NCBI GenBank assembly: GCA_938008415.1
Contig: CALLKI010000015.1
Location: 1-55,181 of the forward strand
Length of the DNA: 55,181 nt
Direction of reading: 5' to 3'
DNA from: an uncultured Luteimonas sp.
GTDB taxonomy: Bacteria > Pseudomonadota > Gammaproteobacteria > Xanthomonadales > Xanthomonadaceae
The stretch's first letter is position 1. The number at the start of each line of letters is the position of its first letter. Positions 27,111-35,464 of this stretch are shown piece after piece. A program made the position numbers and the translations under genes. Below the pieces are notes generated by a model. The model worked only from the letters and a program-made list of their open reading frames with translations, had not been told where the DNA came from and searched no databases.

Positions 27111-27152
27111 GCGGGATCCCTTCGTCCACACCGCTTCCGGAGAACCCGACGC

Positions 27153-27326
27153 ATGCCCAGGTTGAGCGCCCCGACTTCCGGCACCTTCCTCGTCGCCCTC
27201 CTGCTGGGCGGCCTCGGCATCGCCGCACGGCTGGGCTACGTCCCGGCACTCGCGCCGCATGCCTTCTGGCTGGTGGCCGGCGGGCTGGCGCTGCTGATGC
27301 TGGGCAACCTGTTCAGGGGCCTGTGA
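27153..27326 (+). CDS. Small two-helix membrane protein, 57 residues
   Basis: This short open frame starts with ATG preceded by a good ribosome site (CCGGAGA, 9-10 bases upstream). It encodes two hydrophobic helices, about residues 11-30 (TFLVALLLGGLGIAARLGY) and 37-53 (AFWLVAGGLALLMLGNL), with a short loop containing Pro and His. Codon usage is that of the neighbouring genes. I do not recognise the family. It lies between the beta-oxidation gene and pilZ and may form a tail on that transcript if the hairpin at 27086 does not stop transcription. It may be an uncharacterised inner-membrane protein. Confidence 0.6.
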   Translation: MPRLSAPTSGTFLVALLLGGLGIAARLGYVPALAPHAFWLVAGGLALLMLGNLFRGL

Positions 27327-27392
27327 CGCCACCCGCCGGGGGCGCGCCCCGGCGGCACGCAAGCACGCCGGCCGCGCCACGCGCCGCCGGCA

Positions 27393-27411
27393 ACCCGCGC
27401 AGGGCGCGGGT
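27393..27411 (-). repeat. Hairpin at the pilZ stop codon
   Basis: An 8-bp inverted repeat (ACCCGCGC with GCGCGGGT) with a 3-base loop starts at the last base of the pilZ stop codon. No T-run follows on the minus strand, so it is at best a weak terminator between the convergent small membrane protein gene and pilZ. Confidence 0.35.
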
Positions 27412-27776
27412 CACATCGTGTGGGTGGGCTTGTCGGCGTTGAGCGTGCCCGCGAGCAGGGTCTCGATCCTGCTGCGCAGGTTCTCGCCCTCGGGCGTGTC
27501 CGCGAACTGCACGCCGACGCCCGCGGTGCGCGCGCCCTGCGCCCCGGTCGGCGTGACCCAGACCACTTTGCCGGCCACCGGCAGGCGCTCGTTGGACTCG
27601 GGCAGCGTCAGCAGCAGGAAGACCTCGTCGCCGATGAAGTAGCGCCTGGGCGTGGGCACGAAGATGCCGCCGTTCCTGAGGTACGGCATGTAGGCGTTGT
27701 ACAGCGCCGCCTTGTCCTTCACCACGAGCGACAGGATGCCCTGTCTGGCGCCTGCCGCGCCGCCGGTCACGCTCAT
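27411..27776 (-). CDS. pilZ: PilZ, type IV pilus biogenesis protein
   Basis: A 121-residue single PilZ-fold protein (RQGILSLVVKDKAALYNAYM, then NGGIFVPTPRRYFIGDEVFL and GKVVWVTP). The c-di-GMP-binding motif RxxxR is not present, as in the original PilZ of Pseudomonas and Xanthomonas. That protein acts in pilus assembly through PilB and FimX rather than binding the nucleotide itself. The start at 27776 overlaps holB by 4 bp, and the holB-pilZ neighbourhood is known from Pseudomonas and Xanthomonas. The GGDEF-EAL protein at 1782-4754 is a possible but unproven signalling partner. Confidence 0.9.
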   Translation of the reverse strand: MSVTGGAAGARQGILSLVVKDKAALYNAYMPYLRNGGIFVPTPRRYFIGDEVFLLLTLPESNERLPVAGKVVWVTPTGAQGARTAGVGVQFADTPEGENLRSRIETLLAGTLNADKPTHTM

Positions 27777-28723
27777 CTCGTCATTCCCCTGCTTCCGGCC
27801 GCCGGGGGCGGATCCGTCCGCCATGCCAGCAGCAGTTCAACGATGGCCAGGTCCGCGCGCACCGTCGTCCTGAGCAGTTCGCGCGTCCGGTTGGCCGCAT
27901 CGAACCATTGCGCCAGCTTCCTGATCCGCAGTGGATCGGTCAAGCCCGACGAAGCCTCGGCCAGGGCCAGGTCGGCGGCATGGGCGAGCCGCAGCGGCGC
28001 CTGTTCGTCACCGGCCCAGCGCTGTGCGGTGGTGACCGCGTCGACCTCGCCGCGGCGCAGCCGGCGCAGGTCCTCCGCGACTTCCCGGCGCAATTCCATG
28101 CCGCCATCGCGCAGCCAGGCGTCGGCCAGCCCGGGATGGCCGCGCGCGGCGTCGAGCGCCTCGTCCGCGGCCGCCGCGTCGTGGCCCTGCGCGCGCAGCC
28201 ACTCCAGTGCCTCGGTGCGCGGCGGCAGCCGGAACTCCAGCCGCTGGCAGCGGCTGCGGATGGTCGCGGGCAGGCGCGAGGGATTGGCGGTCACCAGCCA
28301 CAGGTAGCGGCCCGGCTGCGGCTCCTCCAGTGTCTTGAGCAGGGCATTGGCCGCGGCGGCGTTGAGCGCGTCCGCGGGGTCGATGATCGCCACCACCGCG
28401 CCGCCGAACTGCGGCGTGAGCGACAGCTTCTCCGACAGGTCGCGGATCTGCTCGATCACGATCTCGCTGCGCAGCCTGCCCTCGCGGTTGGGTTCGAGCC
28501 CGACCACGTGCAGGTCCGGGTGGGTGCCGGCGGCGACCAGCGCCGCCGTGCGCGCCTCGCCCCCGGCGCCGAGCACGCGCGCCGCCAGCCGCTCGACCAC
28601 GGCGCGCTTGCCGAGCATGGCCGGGCCGCAGACCAGCAGGGCATGTCCCATCCGGCCGCCGTCGAGCGCCTCGGCCGCGCGGTCGAAGGCGCGCTGCTGC
28701 CATGGCGACAACGGTGCGCTCAT
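27773..28723 (-). CDS. holB: DNA polymerase III subunit delta'
   Basis: A 316-residue clamp-loader subunit. The AAA+ core has a degenerate nucleotide loop (CGPAMLGKRAVV), as usual for delta', the GGAVVAIIDPADALNAAAAN segment and the SRC-like motif TIRSRCQRLEFRLP. The cysteines that bind zinc in E. coli delta' are missing: the region before AAGTHPDLHVV has none. The subunit opens the beta clamp as part of the gamma complex (the dnaX product is also in this window). It overlaps both tmk and pilZ by 4 bp, indicating tight translational coupling. Confidence 0.94.
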   Translation of the reverse strand: MSAPLSPWQQRAFDRAAEALDGGRMGHALLVCGPAMLGKRAVVERLAARVLGAGGEARTAALVAAGTHPDLHVVGLEPNREGRLRSEIVIEQIRDLSEKLSLTPQFGGAVVAIIDPADALNAAAANALLKTLEEPQPGRYLWLVTANPSRLPATIRSRCQRLEFRLPPRTEALEWLRAQGHDAAAADEALDAARGHPGLADAWLRDGGMELRREVAEDLRRLRRGEVDAVTTAQRWAGDEQAPLRLAHAADLALAEASSGLTDPLRIRKLAQWFDAANRTRELLRTTVRADLAIVELLLAWRTDPPPAAGSRGMTR

Positions 28724-29364
28724 GCCACCTGCCTCCGCCATGCCTGCAGCAGGGCCACCGCCTCGGCTGCCACTTCGTCCGCCGGGCGCGAGGCGTCGAG
28801 CACGCGGAACCGTTCCGGCTCGGCGCGCGCGCGATCCATGAAGGCCCTGCGCACGCGCTCGAAAAACTCGTCCTGTTCCCGCTCGATCCGGTCCGGCCAC
28901 AGGTCGCGGATAGCGGCACGTGCGCGCCCCTCGCGCACGTCGATGTCGAGCAGCAGGGTCAGCGCCGGCCGGATTCCGACCACGCGCCGCTCCAGTTCCG
29001 CGATCAGCGCCGTATCGAGGCCGCGCCCGTCGCCCTGGTAGGCGTAGCTGGAATCGGTGAAGCGGTCGCACACGACCCACGCGCCGCGTTCGAGCGCGGG
29101 CAGGATGGTCTCGCGCACGTGCTGCGCGCGCGCTGCGAACATCAGCAGCAGTTCGGTCTCCGGCGCCGCCGGCTCGTGCTCCGGGTCGAGCAGCAGCCCG
29201 CGGATGCGTTCGGCCAGCGGCGTGCCACCGGGTTCGCGCGTGCACACCACCTCGCAGCCGTCGGCCACCAGCGCCTCGCGCAGGGCCTTGAGCACGGTGC
29301 TCTTGCCGGCGCCCTCGCCGCCCTCGAGCGAGACGAATCGCGGGTGCGTGCGGATGCCGCTCAT
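28720..29364 (-). CDS. tmk: Thymidylate kinase
   Basis: A 214-residue dTMP kinase. The P-loop is SLEGGEGAGKST, followed by CTREPGGTPLAERIR, the DRFTDSSYAYQG substrate block and a lid region rich in Arg (REGRARAAIRDLWPDRIERE). It makes dTDP for DNA synthesis. It overlaps mltG and holB by 4 bp each. The order mltG-tmk-holB is conserved from E. coli to Xanthomonas. Confidence 0.96.
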   Translation of the reverse strand: MSGIRTHPRFVSLEGGEGAGKSTVLKALREALVADGCEVVCTREPGGTPLAERIRGLLLDPEHEPAAPETELLLMFAARAQHVRETILPALERGAWVVCDRFTDSSYAYQGDGRGLDTALIAELERRVVGIRPALTLLLDIDVREGRARAAIRDLWPDRIEREQDEFFERVRRAFMDRARAEPERFRVLDASRPADEVAAEAVALLQAWRRQVA

Positions 29365-30416
29365 TTCCGGCCGAACCTCTCGCGGTAGCGCTGGATGTAC
29401 CGGCGCACCGCCGCGTTGTGCTCCTCGAGCGTGCGCGAGAACACGTGGCGGCCGCTGCCGTCGCCGACCGCGACGAAGTACAGCGCGTCGCCGGGGGCCG
29501 GGTTGGTGGCCGCGCGGATCGCGTCGCGGCCCGGCATCGCGATCGGCGTGGGAGGCAGGCCGTCGCGGGTGTAGGTGTTGTACGGCGTGTCGGTGAGCAG
29601 GTCCACGCGCCGGATGTTCCCGGTGTAGGCGCTGCCCATGCCGTAGATGACGGTCGGGTCGGTCTGCAGGCGCATGCCGAGCTTCAGCCGCCGCACGAAC
29701 ACGCCGGCGATCAGCGGACGCTCCCCGGGCACACCGGTTTCCTTCTCGATGATCGAGGCCAGGATCAGCGCTTCCTCCGGCGTCTTCAGCGGCAGGTCCG
29801 GGGCACGCGCTTCCCACGCCGCGGCGAGCTCGCGGTCGAGCGCGTCCGCGGCGCGGCGCAGGATGTCGAGGTCGCTGTCGCCACGGGTGTAGACGTAGGT
29901 CTCGGGCAGGAACCGCCCTTCCGGGTGCACGCCCTCGCGGCCGAGCCGCGCCATGAGCGCGGCGTCGTCGAGTCCGCCGATGGTCTGCACGAGCGGCGAG
30001 GCCTTGGCCAGAGCCGCGCGCAACTCGCGGATGTTCCAGCCCTCGACGATGGTGAAGCGGTAGGTGATCACCTTGCCGTCGCGCATGTGCCCGAGCAGCA
30101 CGCGCGGCGTGATCCCCGGAGCGAGGGCGTATTCGCCCACCTGGATGCGCGCGTCGGCGCCGAGCTCGCGCGCCAGCAGCTGCCATTCGAGGTCGTGGCC
30201 CTCGCGCACGCCCGCCTCGCGCAGGCGTGCGAGCACGCGGCGGAACGTGTCCCCGCGCTCGACCACCAACACCTGTCCCGCCTGCACGCCCGCCAGCGGC
30301 GTGTCGGCGAAGCCGCGGTAGCGCTGCCAGCCCCACCAGGCCAGCGCCACCACCGCCAGCAATGCCAGCAGGCAGAACATTCCGGCAGCACGCCGGCATT
30401 TCCCCTTGCAGCCCAT
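29361..30416 (-). CDS. mltG: Endolytic transglycosylase MltG
   Basis: A 351-residue membrane-anchored lytic transglycosylase. One membrane helix lies at about residues 12-28 (FCLLALLAVVALAWWGW). A LysM-like subdomain and the YceG catalytic domain follow, with the catalytic glutamate in LASIIEKETG and the conserved LQTDPTVIYG and YNTYTRDGLPPTPI motifs. It cuts nascent peptidoglycan strands and may set glycan length. Its start codon shares one base with the pabB stop (TGATG). A longer frame exists upstream, but that is pabB read out of frame. Confidence 0.95.
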   Translation of the reverse strand: MGCKGKCRRAAGMFCLLALLAVVALAWWGWQRYRGFADTPLAGVQAGQVLVVERGDTFRRVLARLREAGVREGHDLEWQLLARELGADARIQVGEYALAPGITPRVLLGHMRDGKVITYRFTIVEGWNIRELRAALAKASPLVQTIGGLDDAALMARLGREGVHPEGRFLPETYVYTRGDSDLDILRRAADALDRELAAAWEARAPDLPLKTPEEALILASIIEKETGVPGERPLIAGVFVRRLKLGMRLQTDPTVIYGMGSAYTGNIRRVDLLTDTPYNTYTRDGLPPTPIAMPGRDAIRAATNPAPGDALYFVAVGDGSGRHVFSRTLEEHNAAVRRYIQRYRERFGRK

Positions 30417-31846
30417 CAACCGGTTTCCCGTCCGCCTTCCACGTCCATGCCCGCAGGATACCCCGTCGCCGTCGCAGGGCGTGACACCGGCGCCTCCCCG
30501 GCCCCCAGCGCGCGCAGCATGCCGCGCGCCTTGGCGCGGGTCTCGTCGAGCTCGCGCGCCGGGTCGGAGTCGGCGACGATGCCCGCGCCGGCGCGGAAGC
30601 GCAGGACAGCGCCTTCCGCCTCCGCGCTGCGGATCAGGATGTTGAGGTCGAGGTCGCCGTCGCGGTTGAGCCAGCCCATCGCGCCGGTGTAGGCGCCGCG
30701 GCCGGTGCCCTCCAGCTCCGCGATGATCTGCATGCAGCGCACCTTGGGGCAGCCGGTGATGGTGCCGCCGGGGAACACCGAGGCGATCACACTGCCCGGC
30801 GTGACACCGTCGCGCAGGCGGCCGCGCACGTTGCTGACGATGTGGTGCACGTGTGCGTAGCTTTCCACCGTCATCAGCTCGTCCACCTGAACGCTGCCCG
30901 GCGCGCACACCCGGCCGAGGTCGTTGCGCTCCAGGTCCACCAGCATCACGTGCTCGGCGCGCTCCTTCGGGTGCCCGGCCAGCTCGCTGATCCGCGAGGC
31001 GTCGTCGTCGCCGGGGAAGCGCGGCCGCGTGCCCGCGATCGGCCGCGTCTCCACCACGTCGCCGCGCACCGACACCAGCCGCTCCGGCGAGGCGCTGACC
31101 ACCGCCCAGCCACGGCCCGCGAACAGGCCCGCGAACGGCGCGGGATTGGCCTCGCGCAGCCGCGCGTGGAGCCGCGCCGGGTCGAGCGGCGCATCGAAGC
31201 GTGCCTGCCAGCCACGCGACAGGTTGACCTGGAACACATCGCCGGCGGCGAGGTAATCGAGCACGCGCTCCACGCCGGCGGTGAACGTGTCCGGGTCATC
31301 CTCCCCGACCGAAACCGGTGGCCGCCACGGCGGCAACGGAGGCACGCCCGTGCAGGCGGCCACGTCCTCCAGCAGCGAGGCCAGCATCGCCCCGCGGCCG
31401 GCCTCGGCGATGGCCACGCACTCGCCGGTGGCGTGATCGCGCAGCACCGCTGCCGGACAGCGCAGAGCGACCGCGACCGGCAACCCGCCTGCGGCGGCGG
31501 GCAGGCGCAGCACCGGCTCGACCTGCGTCGCCAGTTCGTAGCCGAGCAGCAGCGCCCAGCCGCCGCGGAACGGCCATCGCGCCTCGCCGCGCGGCAGGCG
31601 CAGGCTCGACCAGGCCGCGTCGAGCGCCTCGAGGAACCGCCCGGGTACGTCCGCGCCGTGGCGGTCGCGCACGCGCCCGTCCGGCCACAGCCACAGGCCG
31701 TCGCCGTCGGTCATCAGCAGCATGTCCCAGCGCGCCTGCGGCGTACCGTGCGCGACCGACTCCAGCAGCACCGGGTAGCGCGCCGGGGCAAGCCGGTGCA
31801 GGCGCAACAGGTCGGTGCCGTCGGCAAGCGGGCGGATGGTGGGCAT
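30416..31846 (-). CDS. pabB: Aminodeoxychorismate synthase component I
   Basis: A 476-residue chorismate-binding enzyme that makes 4-amino-4-deoxychorismate for folate. The C-terminal catalytic half has DVFQVNLSRGWQARF, PERLVSVRGDVVETRPIAGT, HVMLVDLERNDLGRVCAPGS, VESYAHVHHIVSNVRG and SVFPGGTITGCPK. The N-terminal half is the variable domain of this family. Anthranilate synthase TrpE is the main alternative, but length, position and the absence of a trp operon favour PabB. The gene occupies the place that pabC has in the E. coli fab-pabC-mltG-tmk-holB cluster, and its last residues carry no PabC domain. Confidence 0.9.
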   Translation of the reverse strand: MPTIRPLADGTDLLRLHRLAPARYPVLLESVAHGTPQARWDMLLMTDGDGLWLWPDGRVRDRHGADVPGRFLEALDAAWSSLRLPRGEARWPFRGGWALLLGYELATQVEPVLRLPAAAGGLPVAVALRCPAAVLRDHATGECVAIAEAGRGAMLASLLEDVAACTGVPPLPPWRPPVSVGEDDPDTFTAGVERVLDYLAAGDVFQVNLSRGWQARFDAPLDPARLHARLREANPAPFAGLFAGRGWAVVSASPERLVSVRGDVVETRPIAGTRPRFPGDDDASRISELAGHPKERAEHVMLVDLERNDLGRVCAPGSVQVDELMTVESYAHVHHIVSNVRGRLRDGVTPGSVIASVFPGGTITGCPKVRCMQIIAELEGTGRGAYTGAMGWLNRDGDLDLNILIRSAEAEGAVLRFRAGAGIVADSDPARELDETRAKARGMLRALGAGEAPVSRPATATGYPAGMDVEGGRETG

Positions 31847-31893
31847 TGTCCGTCCGGTCGCGGGCGCGAGGCACGACGGCCCCGCGCCGGGGG

Positions 31894-33132
31894 TCAGACG
31901 CGGCGGAACACCAGGGTGCCGTTGGTGCCGCCGAAGCCGAAGGAGTTCGACAGCGCGATGTCGATCTTCTTCTCGCGCGCGGTGTGCGGCACGTAGTCGA
32001 GGTCGCAGCCCTCGGACGGGTTGTCGAGGTTGATCGTCGGCGGGATCACGCCGGTGTGCACGGCCATCGCCGAGAACACCGCCTCCACGCCGCCGGCCGC
32101 GCCAAGCAGGTGGCCGGTCATCGACTTGGTCGAGCTGACCATCAGCCTGTACGCGTGGTCACCGAACACGCTCTTGATGCCCATGGTCTCGGCCAGGTCA
32201 CCGGCCGGGGTCGAGGTGCCGTGGGCGTTGATGTAGTCCACCTGCGACGGGTCGATGCCGGCGTCGTGGATCGCCGCCGCCATGCAGCGCGCGGCACCCT
32301 CGCCGTTCTCGCTCGGCGCGGTCATGTGGTGGGCGTCGCCGCTCATGCCGAAGCCGGCAAGCTCGGCGTAGATGCGCGCGCCGCGTGCCTTCGCCCGCCC
32401 GTATTCCTCGAGGATCAGCACGCCGGCGCCGTCGCCCATCACGAAGCCGTCGCGTTCGCGGTCCCACGGCCGCGAGGCGCGCTCGGGCTCGTCGTTGCGG
32501 GTGGACAGCGCCTTCATCGCGCAGAAGCCGGCAAGCGAGGTCGGCGTGGTCGCGCACTCGGCGCCGCCGGCGATCATCACGTCGGCGTCGCCGTACTGGA
32601 TCATGCGCATCGCCAGGCCGATGTTGTGGGTGGCGGTGGTGCAGGCGGTGACCACCGCGATGTTCGGCCCCTTGGCGCCGGTCATGATCGACACCTGCCC
32701 GGAGATCATGTTGATGATCGTGCTGGGCACGTAGAACGGCGAGACCTTGCGCGGGCCGCCCTCGTGGTACCGCAGCGTGGTCTCCTCGATGCCCTTGAGG
32801 CCGCCGATGCCGGCGCCGATGGCCACGCCGATGCGGTCGGCCGCGGCACCGCCGATCTCCAGGCCGGCGTCGGCGATCGCCATCATCGCGGCGGCGACGC
32901 CGTAGTGCACGAAGGGGTCCATCTTCTTGACGTCCTTCGGCGCGATCCACGGCGACGGGTCGAAGCCCTTGACCTCGCCGGCGATGCGCGTGGCGAACGC
33001 GGACGCGTCGAAATGCGTGATCGGCGCGATGCCGGAACGGCCGTTGACGACACCGTCCCAGCTGGCCGCCAGGTCGTTGCCCAGTGGCGACAGGATGCCG
33101 AGACCGGTGATGACAACGCGACGCTTGGACAT
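31894..33132 (-). CDS. fabF: 3-oxoacyl-ACP synthase II
   Basis: A 412-residue condensing enzyme. The nucleophile Cys lies in VVTACTTATHNIG, and the two catalytic histidines are in NAHGTSTPAGD and KSMTGHLLGAAGG. The C-terminus (SNSFGFGGTNGTLVFRRV) is typical. It elongates acyl-ACP, especially palmitoleoyl to cis-vaccenoyl. It lies 144 bp after acpP, with a hairpin in the gap. FabB is the alternative, but length and context fit FabF. Confidence 0.96.
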   Translation of the reverse strand: MSKRRVVITGLGILSPLGNDLAASWDGVVNGRSGIAPITHFDASAFATRIAGEVKGFDPSPWIAPKDVKKMDPFVHYGVAAAMMAIADAGLEIGGAAADRIGVAIGAGIGGLKGIEETTLRYHEGGPRKVSPFYVPSTIINMISGQVSIMTGAKGPNIAVVTACTTATHNIGLAMRMIQYGDADVMIAGGAECATTPTSLAGFCAMKALSTRNDEPERASRPWDRERDGFVMGDGAGVLILEEYGRAKARGARIYAELAGFGMSGDAHHMTAPSENGEGAARCMAAAIHDAGIDPSQVDYINAHGTSTPAGDLAETMGIKSVFGDHAYRLMVSSTKSMTGHLLGAAGGVEAVFSAMAVHTGVIPPTINLDNPSEGCDLDYVPHTAREKKIDIALSNSFGFGGTNGTLVFRRV

Positions 33133-33186
33133 TGCGGACTCCTCGTGTGGGCTTCGGCTTCACGCGCGACGGGTGCCGCGCAAACG

Positions 33187-33211
33187 CACGAGGCCGCGAT
33201 GCGGCCCCGTG
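33187..33211 (-). terminator. Hairpin between acpP and fabF
   Basis: An imperfect inverted repeat (CACG-a-GGCCGC / GCGGCC-c-CGTG) in the acpP-fabF gap. On the minus strand its tail is CGTTTGCG, so it would terminate weakly if at all. It may lower fabF expression relative to the highly expressed acpP. Confidence 0.35.
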
Positions 33212-33276
33212 GTTTTCCGGGAGCCTCGCCCGGCCCCCGCAGGTCCCCGCGCCGCAGCGCGGGAATCAGGCGTTCG

Positions 33277-33516
33277 TCAGCTCTTGACGTGGGCCTTGAT
33301 GTAGTCGATGGCCTGCTGCACCGAAGTGATCTTCTCGGCTTCCTCGTCCGGGATCTCGCACTCGAACTCCTCCTCGAGGGCCATCACGAGTTCCACGGTG
33401 TCCAGCGAGTCGGCACCGAGGTCGTCGACGAAGGAAGCACTGTTCGTGACTTCTTCTTCCTTGACGCCCAGCTGTTCGGCCACGATTTTCTTGACGCGTT
33501 CTTCGATGCTGCTCAT
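33277..33516 (-). CDS. acpP: Acyl carrier protein
   Basis: A 79-residue acidic carrier protein. Ser37 in GADSLDTVEL is the phosphopantetheine attachment site. The sequence MSSIEERVKKIVAEQLGVKE is typical of primary-metabolism ACP. It carries growing fatty acyl chains for the neighbouring Fab enzymes. It is flanked by relatively long gaps (116 bp to fabG and 144 bp to fabF), which fits separate, strong expression. Confidence 0.98.
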   Translation of the reverse strand: MSSIEERVKKIVAEQLGVKEEEVTNSASFVDDLGADSLDTVELVMALEEEFECEIPDEEAEKITSVQQAIDYIKAHVKS

Positions 33517-33632
33517 TGGCTGTTGGCTCCGCGGAGGGTGGTTTCGGGATAGTGTAAGAGGAAACCGGCGGGGCGTGAACGCGGGCCACCTTCGCCTTTC
33601 GGTTCAATGGCTTGCCGCGTTTTCCGCCGGTG

Positions 33633-34376
33633 TTACGGCATGTACATTCCACCGTTGACGTGGAGGGTCTCGCCGGTGATGTAGGCGGCGCCCGGACCGG
33701 CCAGGAACGCCACCGCGCGGGCGATGTCCGCGGGCTGGCCGAGGCGGCCCAGCGCGATCTGCGACAGCATCGCGTTGCGGACATCCTCCGGCAGGCCTGC
33801 GGTCATGTCGGTCTCGATGAAGCCCGGGGCGACCACGTTCACCGTGATCCCGCGCGACCCTACTTCCTTCGCCAGCGACTTGCTGAAGGCGATGATGCCG
33901 GCCTTGGCCGCGGCGTAGTTGGCCTGGCCCGCGTTGCCGGTCACGCCGATCACCGAGGCGATGTTGATGATCCTGCCCTTGCGCGCCTTCATCATCCCGC
34001 GCAGAACCGCCTTGGAGGCGCGGTAGACGCTGGTGAGGTTGGTGTCGAGGATGGCCTGCCAGTCCTCGTCCTTCATCCGCATCAGCAGGTTGTCGCGGGT
34101 GATGCCGGCGTTGTTGACGAGGATGGATACCGGGCCGATCTCCTTCGAGACGTCCTCGACCAGCTGTTCGATCGCGCCCGGCCGCGTCACGTCGAGCACC
34201 CTGCCGTGCCCGCCGTGCGCCTCGAGTCGTTCGGCGATCGCGTTGGCGCCGGCCTCGCTGGTCGCGGTGCCGATGACGGTCGCGCCCTGTGCCGCCAGCT
34301 CGTCGGCGATCGCGGCGCCGATGCCGCGGCTTGCGCCGGTCACCAGTGCGATTTCGCCCTGCAGTGCCTGTGTCAT
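33633..34376 (-). CDS. fabG: 3-oxoacyl-ACP reductase
   Basis: A 247-residue short-chain dehydrogenase. The NADPH loop is TGASRGIGAAIA, followed by NNAGITRDNLLMRM and the catalytic YAAAKAGI with a preceding Ser. The C-terminal ITGETLHVNGGMYM is a FabG signature. It reduces beta-ketoacyl-ACP in each elongation cycle. The start at 34376 gives MTQALQGEIALVTG; an in-frame ATG 12 codons earlier is less likely. Confidence 0.97.
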   Translation of the reverse strand: MTQALQGEIALVTGASRGIGAAIADELAAQGATVIGTATSEAGANAIAERLEAHGGHGRVLDVTRPGAIEQLVEDVSKEIGPVSILVNNAGITRDNLLMRMKDEDWQAILDTNLTSVYRASKAVLRGMMKARKGRIINIASVIGVTGNAGQANYAAAKAGIIAFSKSLAKEVGSRGITVNVVAPGFIETDMTAGLPEDVRNAMLSQIALGRLGQPADIARAVAFLAGPGAAYITGETLHVNGGMYMP

Positions 34377-34427
34377 GTCTCCAGTCCCGGTCCGTGTTGC
34401 GGGGAAAGGCAAGGATACCTTCGGGAT

Positions 34428-35387
34428 TCAGGCCGCGCGCCAGTCGGCGAGCGCGGCCTCGAGGTCCTCCGGCGCGCCGAGCGCGCGCGCGTCCAGGCCC
34501 CTGTCGATGCGCTTGACCAGGCCGGCGAGCACCTTGCCCGGGCCGCACTCGCCGATGCGCGTGGCGCCGCGCCCGGCCAGCGCCTGCACGCAGCCGGTCC
34601 AGCGAACCGGCAGGTAAAGCTGGCGCACCAGGGCGTCGCGGATCGCGTGGACGCCGTCGTGGGTCTCGGCGTCCACGTTCTGCACCACCGGCACGGAGGG
34701 CTCGCTCCACTGCAGGCCGGCCATGGTCTCCGACAGGCGGTTCGCCGCCTCGCGCATCAGCGGGGTGTGCGAAGGCACGCTCACGGCCAGCTTCACGGCC
34801 TTGCGCACGCCTTTCTCCGCGAGCAGCGCCAGGGCACGGTCGACCGCGGCCGCGTGGCCACCGATCACGACCTGGCCCGGCGAGTTGTAGTTGGCTGGCA
34901 CCACGACCTCGTCGCCCGAGGCCTGCTCGCAGGCCTCGGCCACCACGGCGTCGTCGGCGCCGAGCACGGCCGCCATCGCGCCGGTGCCCTCGGGCGCGGC
35001 GTCCTGCATCAGTTGCCCGCGCACGCGGACCAGGCGCGCGGCGTCGGCCAGCCCGAGCGCGCCGGCGGCGACCAGCGCCGTGTACTCGCCGAGGCTGTGG
35101 CCGGCCATGCATGCCGGCATCGCGCCACCGAGCCCGCGCCACACGCGCCACACCGCGACGCCCGCGGCCAGCAGCGCCGGCTGGGTGAACTCGGTGCGGT
35201 TGAGCTGTTCCTCGGGCCCTTCCTGCGACAGTGCCCACAGGTCGATGCCCGCTCCCTCGGAGGCTTCGGCGAAGGTCTCGCGCACGATGGCATGCCTTTC
35301 CGCGAGCGCGGCCAGCATGCCCATGGACTGCGACCCCTGGCCGGGGAAGACGAAAGCAAGCTGCGGATCGGTCACGCGGGCATCCAT
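34428..35387 (-). CDS. fabD: Malonyl-CoA:ACP transacylase
   Basis: A 319-residue transacylase. The GHSLGEYTALVAAGAL motif holds the catalytic serine; VFPGQGSQSMGML near the N-terminus and a histidine in VPSHTPLMREAA complete the active site. It loads malonate onto ACP for chain elongation. The start is at 35387, 77 bp after the kinase-fold gene and 51 bp before fabG. Confidence 0.97.
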   Translation of the reverse strand: MDARVTDPQLAFVFPGQGSQSMGMLAALAERHAIVRETFAEASEGAGIDLWALSQEGPEEQLNRTEFTQPALLAAGVAVWRVWRGLGGAMPACMAGHSLGEYTALVAAGALGLADAARLVRVRGQLMQDAAPEGTGAMAAVLGADDAVVAEACEQASGDEVVVPANYNSPGQVVIGGHAAAVDRALALLAEKGVRKAVKLAVSVPSHTPLMREAANRLSETMAGLQWSEPSVPVVQNVDAETHDGVHAIRDALVRQLYLPVRWTGCVQALAGRGATRIGECGPGKVLAGLVKRIDRGLDARALGAPEDLEAALADWRAA

Positions 35388-35464
35388 GGGTGAAAAACGG
35401 CGGCGAATATTAACGGCCGCGGCGGCGGATTGTCTGTACCCGGCCGTAGGGTCGGGAGCCCGCC

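Noticed and set aside
24411..27380. A 989-codon minus-strand frame through rpoE and the beta-oxidation gene
   Set aside because: It is partly a shifted rpoE frame and partly antisense to the crotonase/dehydrogenase fusion; no recognisable domain.
27411..27776. PilZ as a c-di-GMP receptor paired with the GGDEF-EAL protein
   Set aside because: The RxxxR ligand motif is absent, as in PilZ proteins that act through PilB and FimX without binding c-di-GMP.
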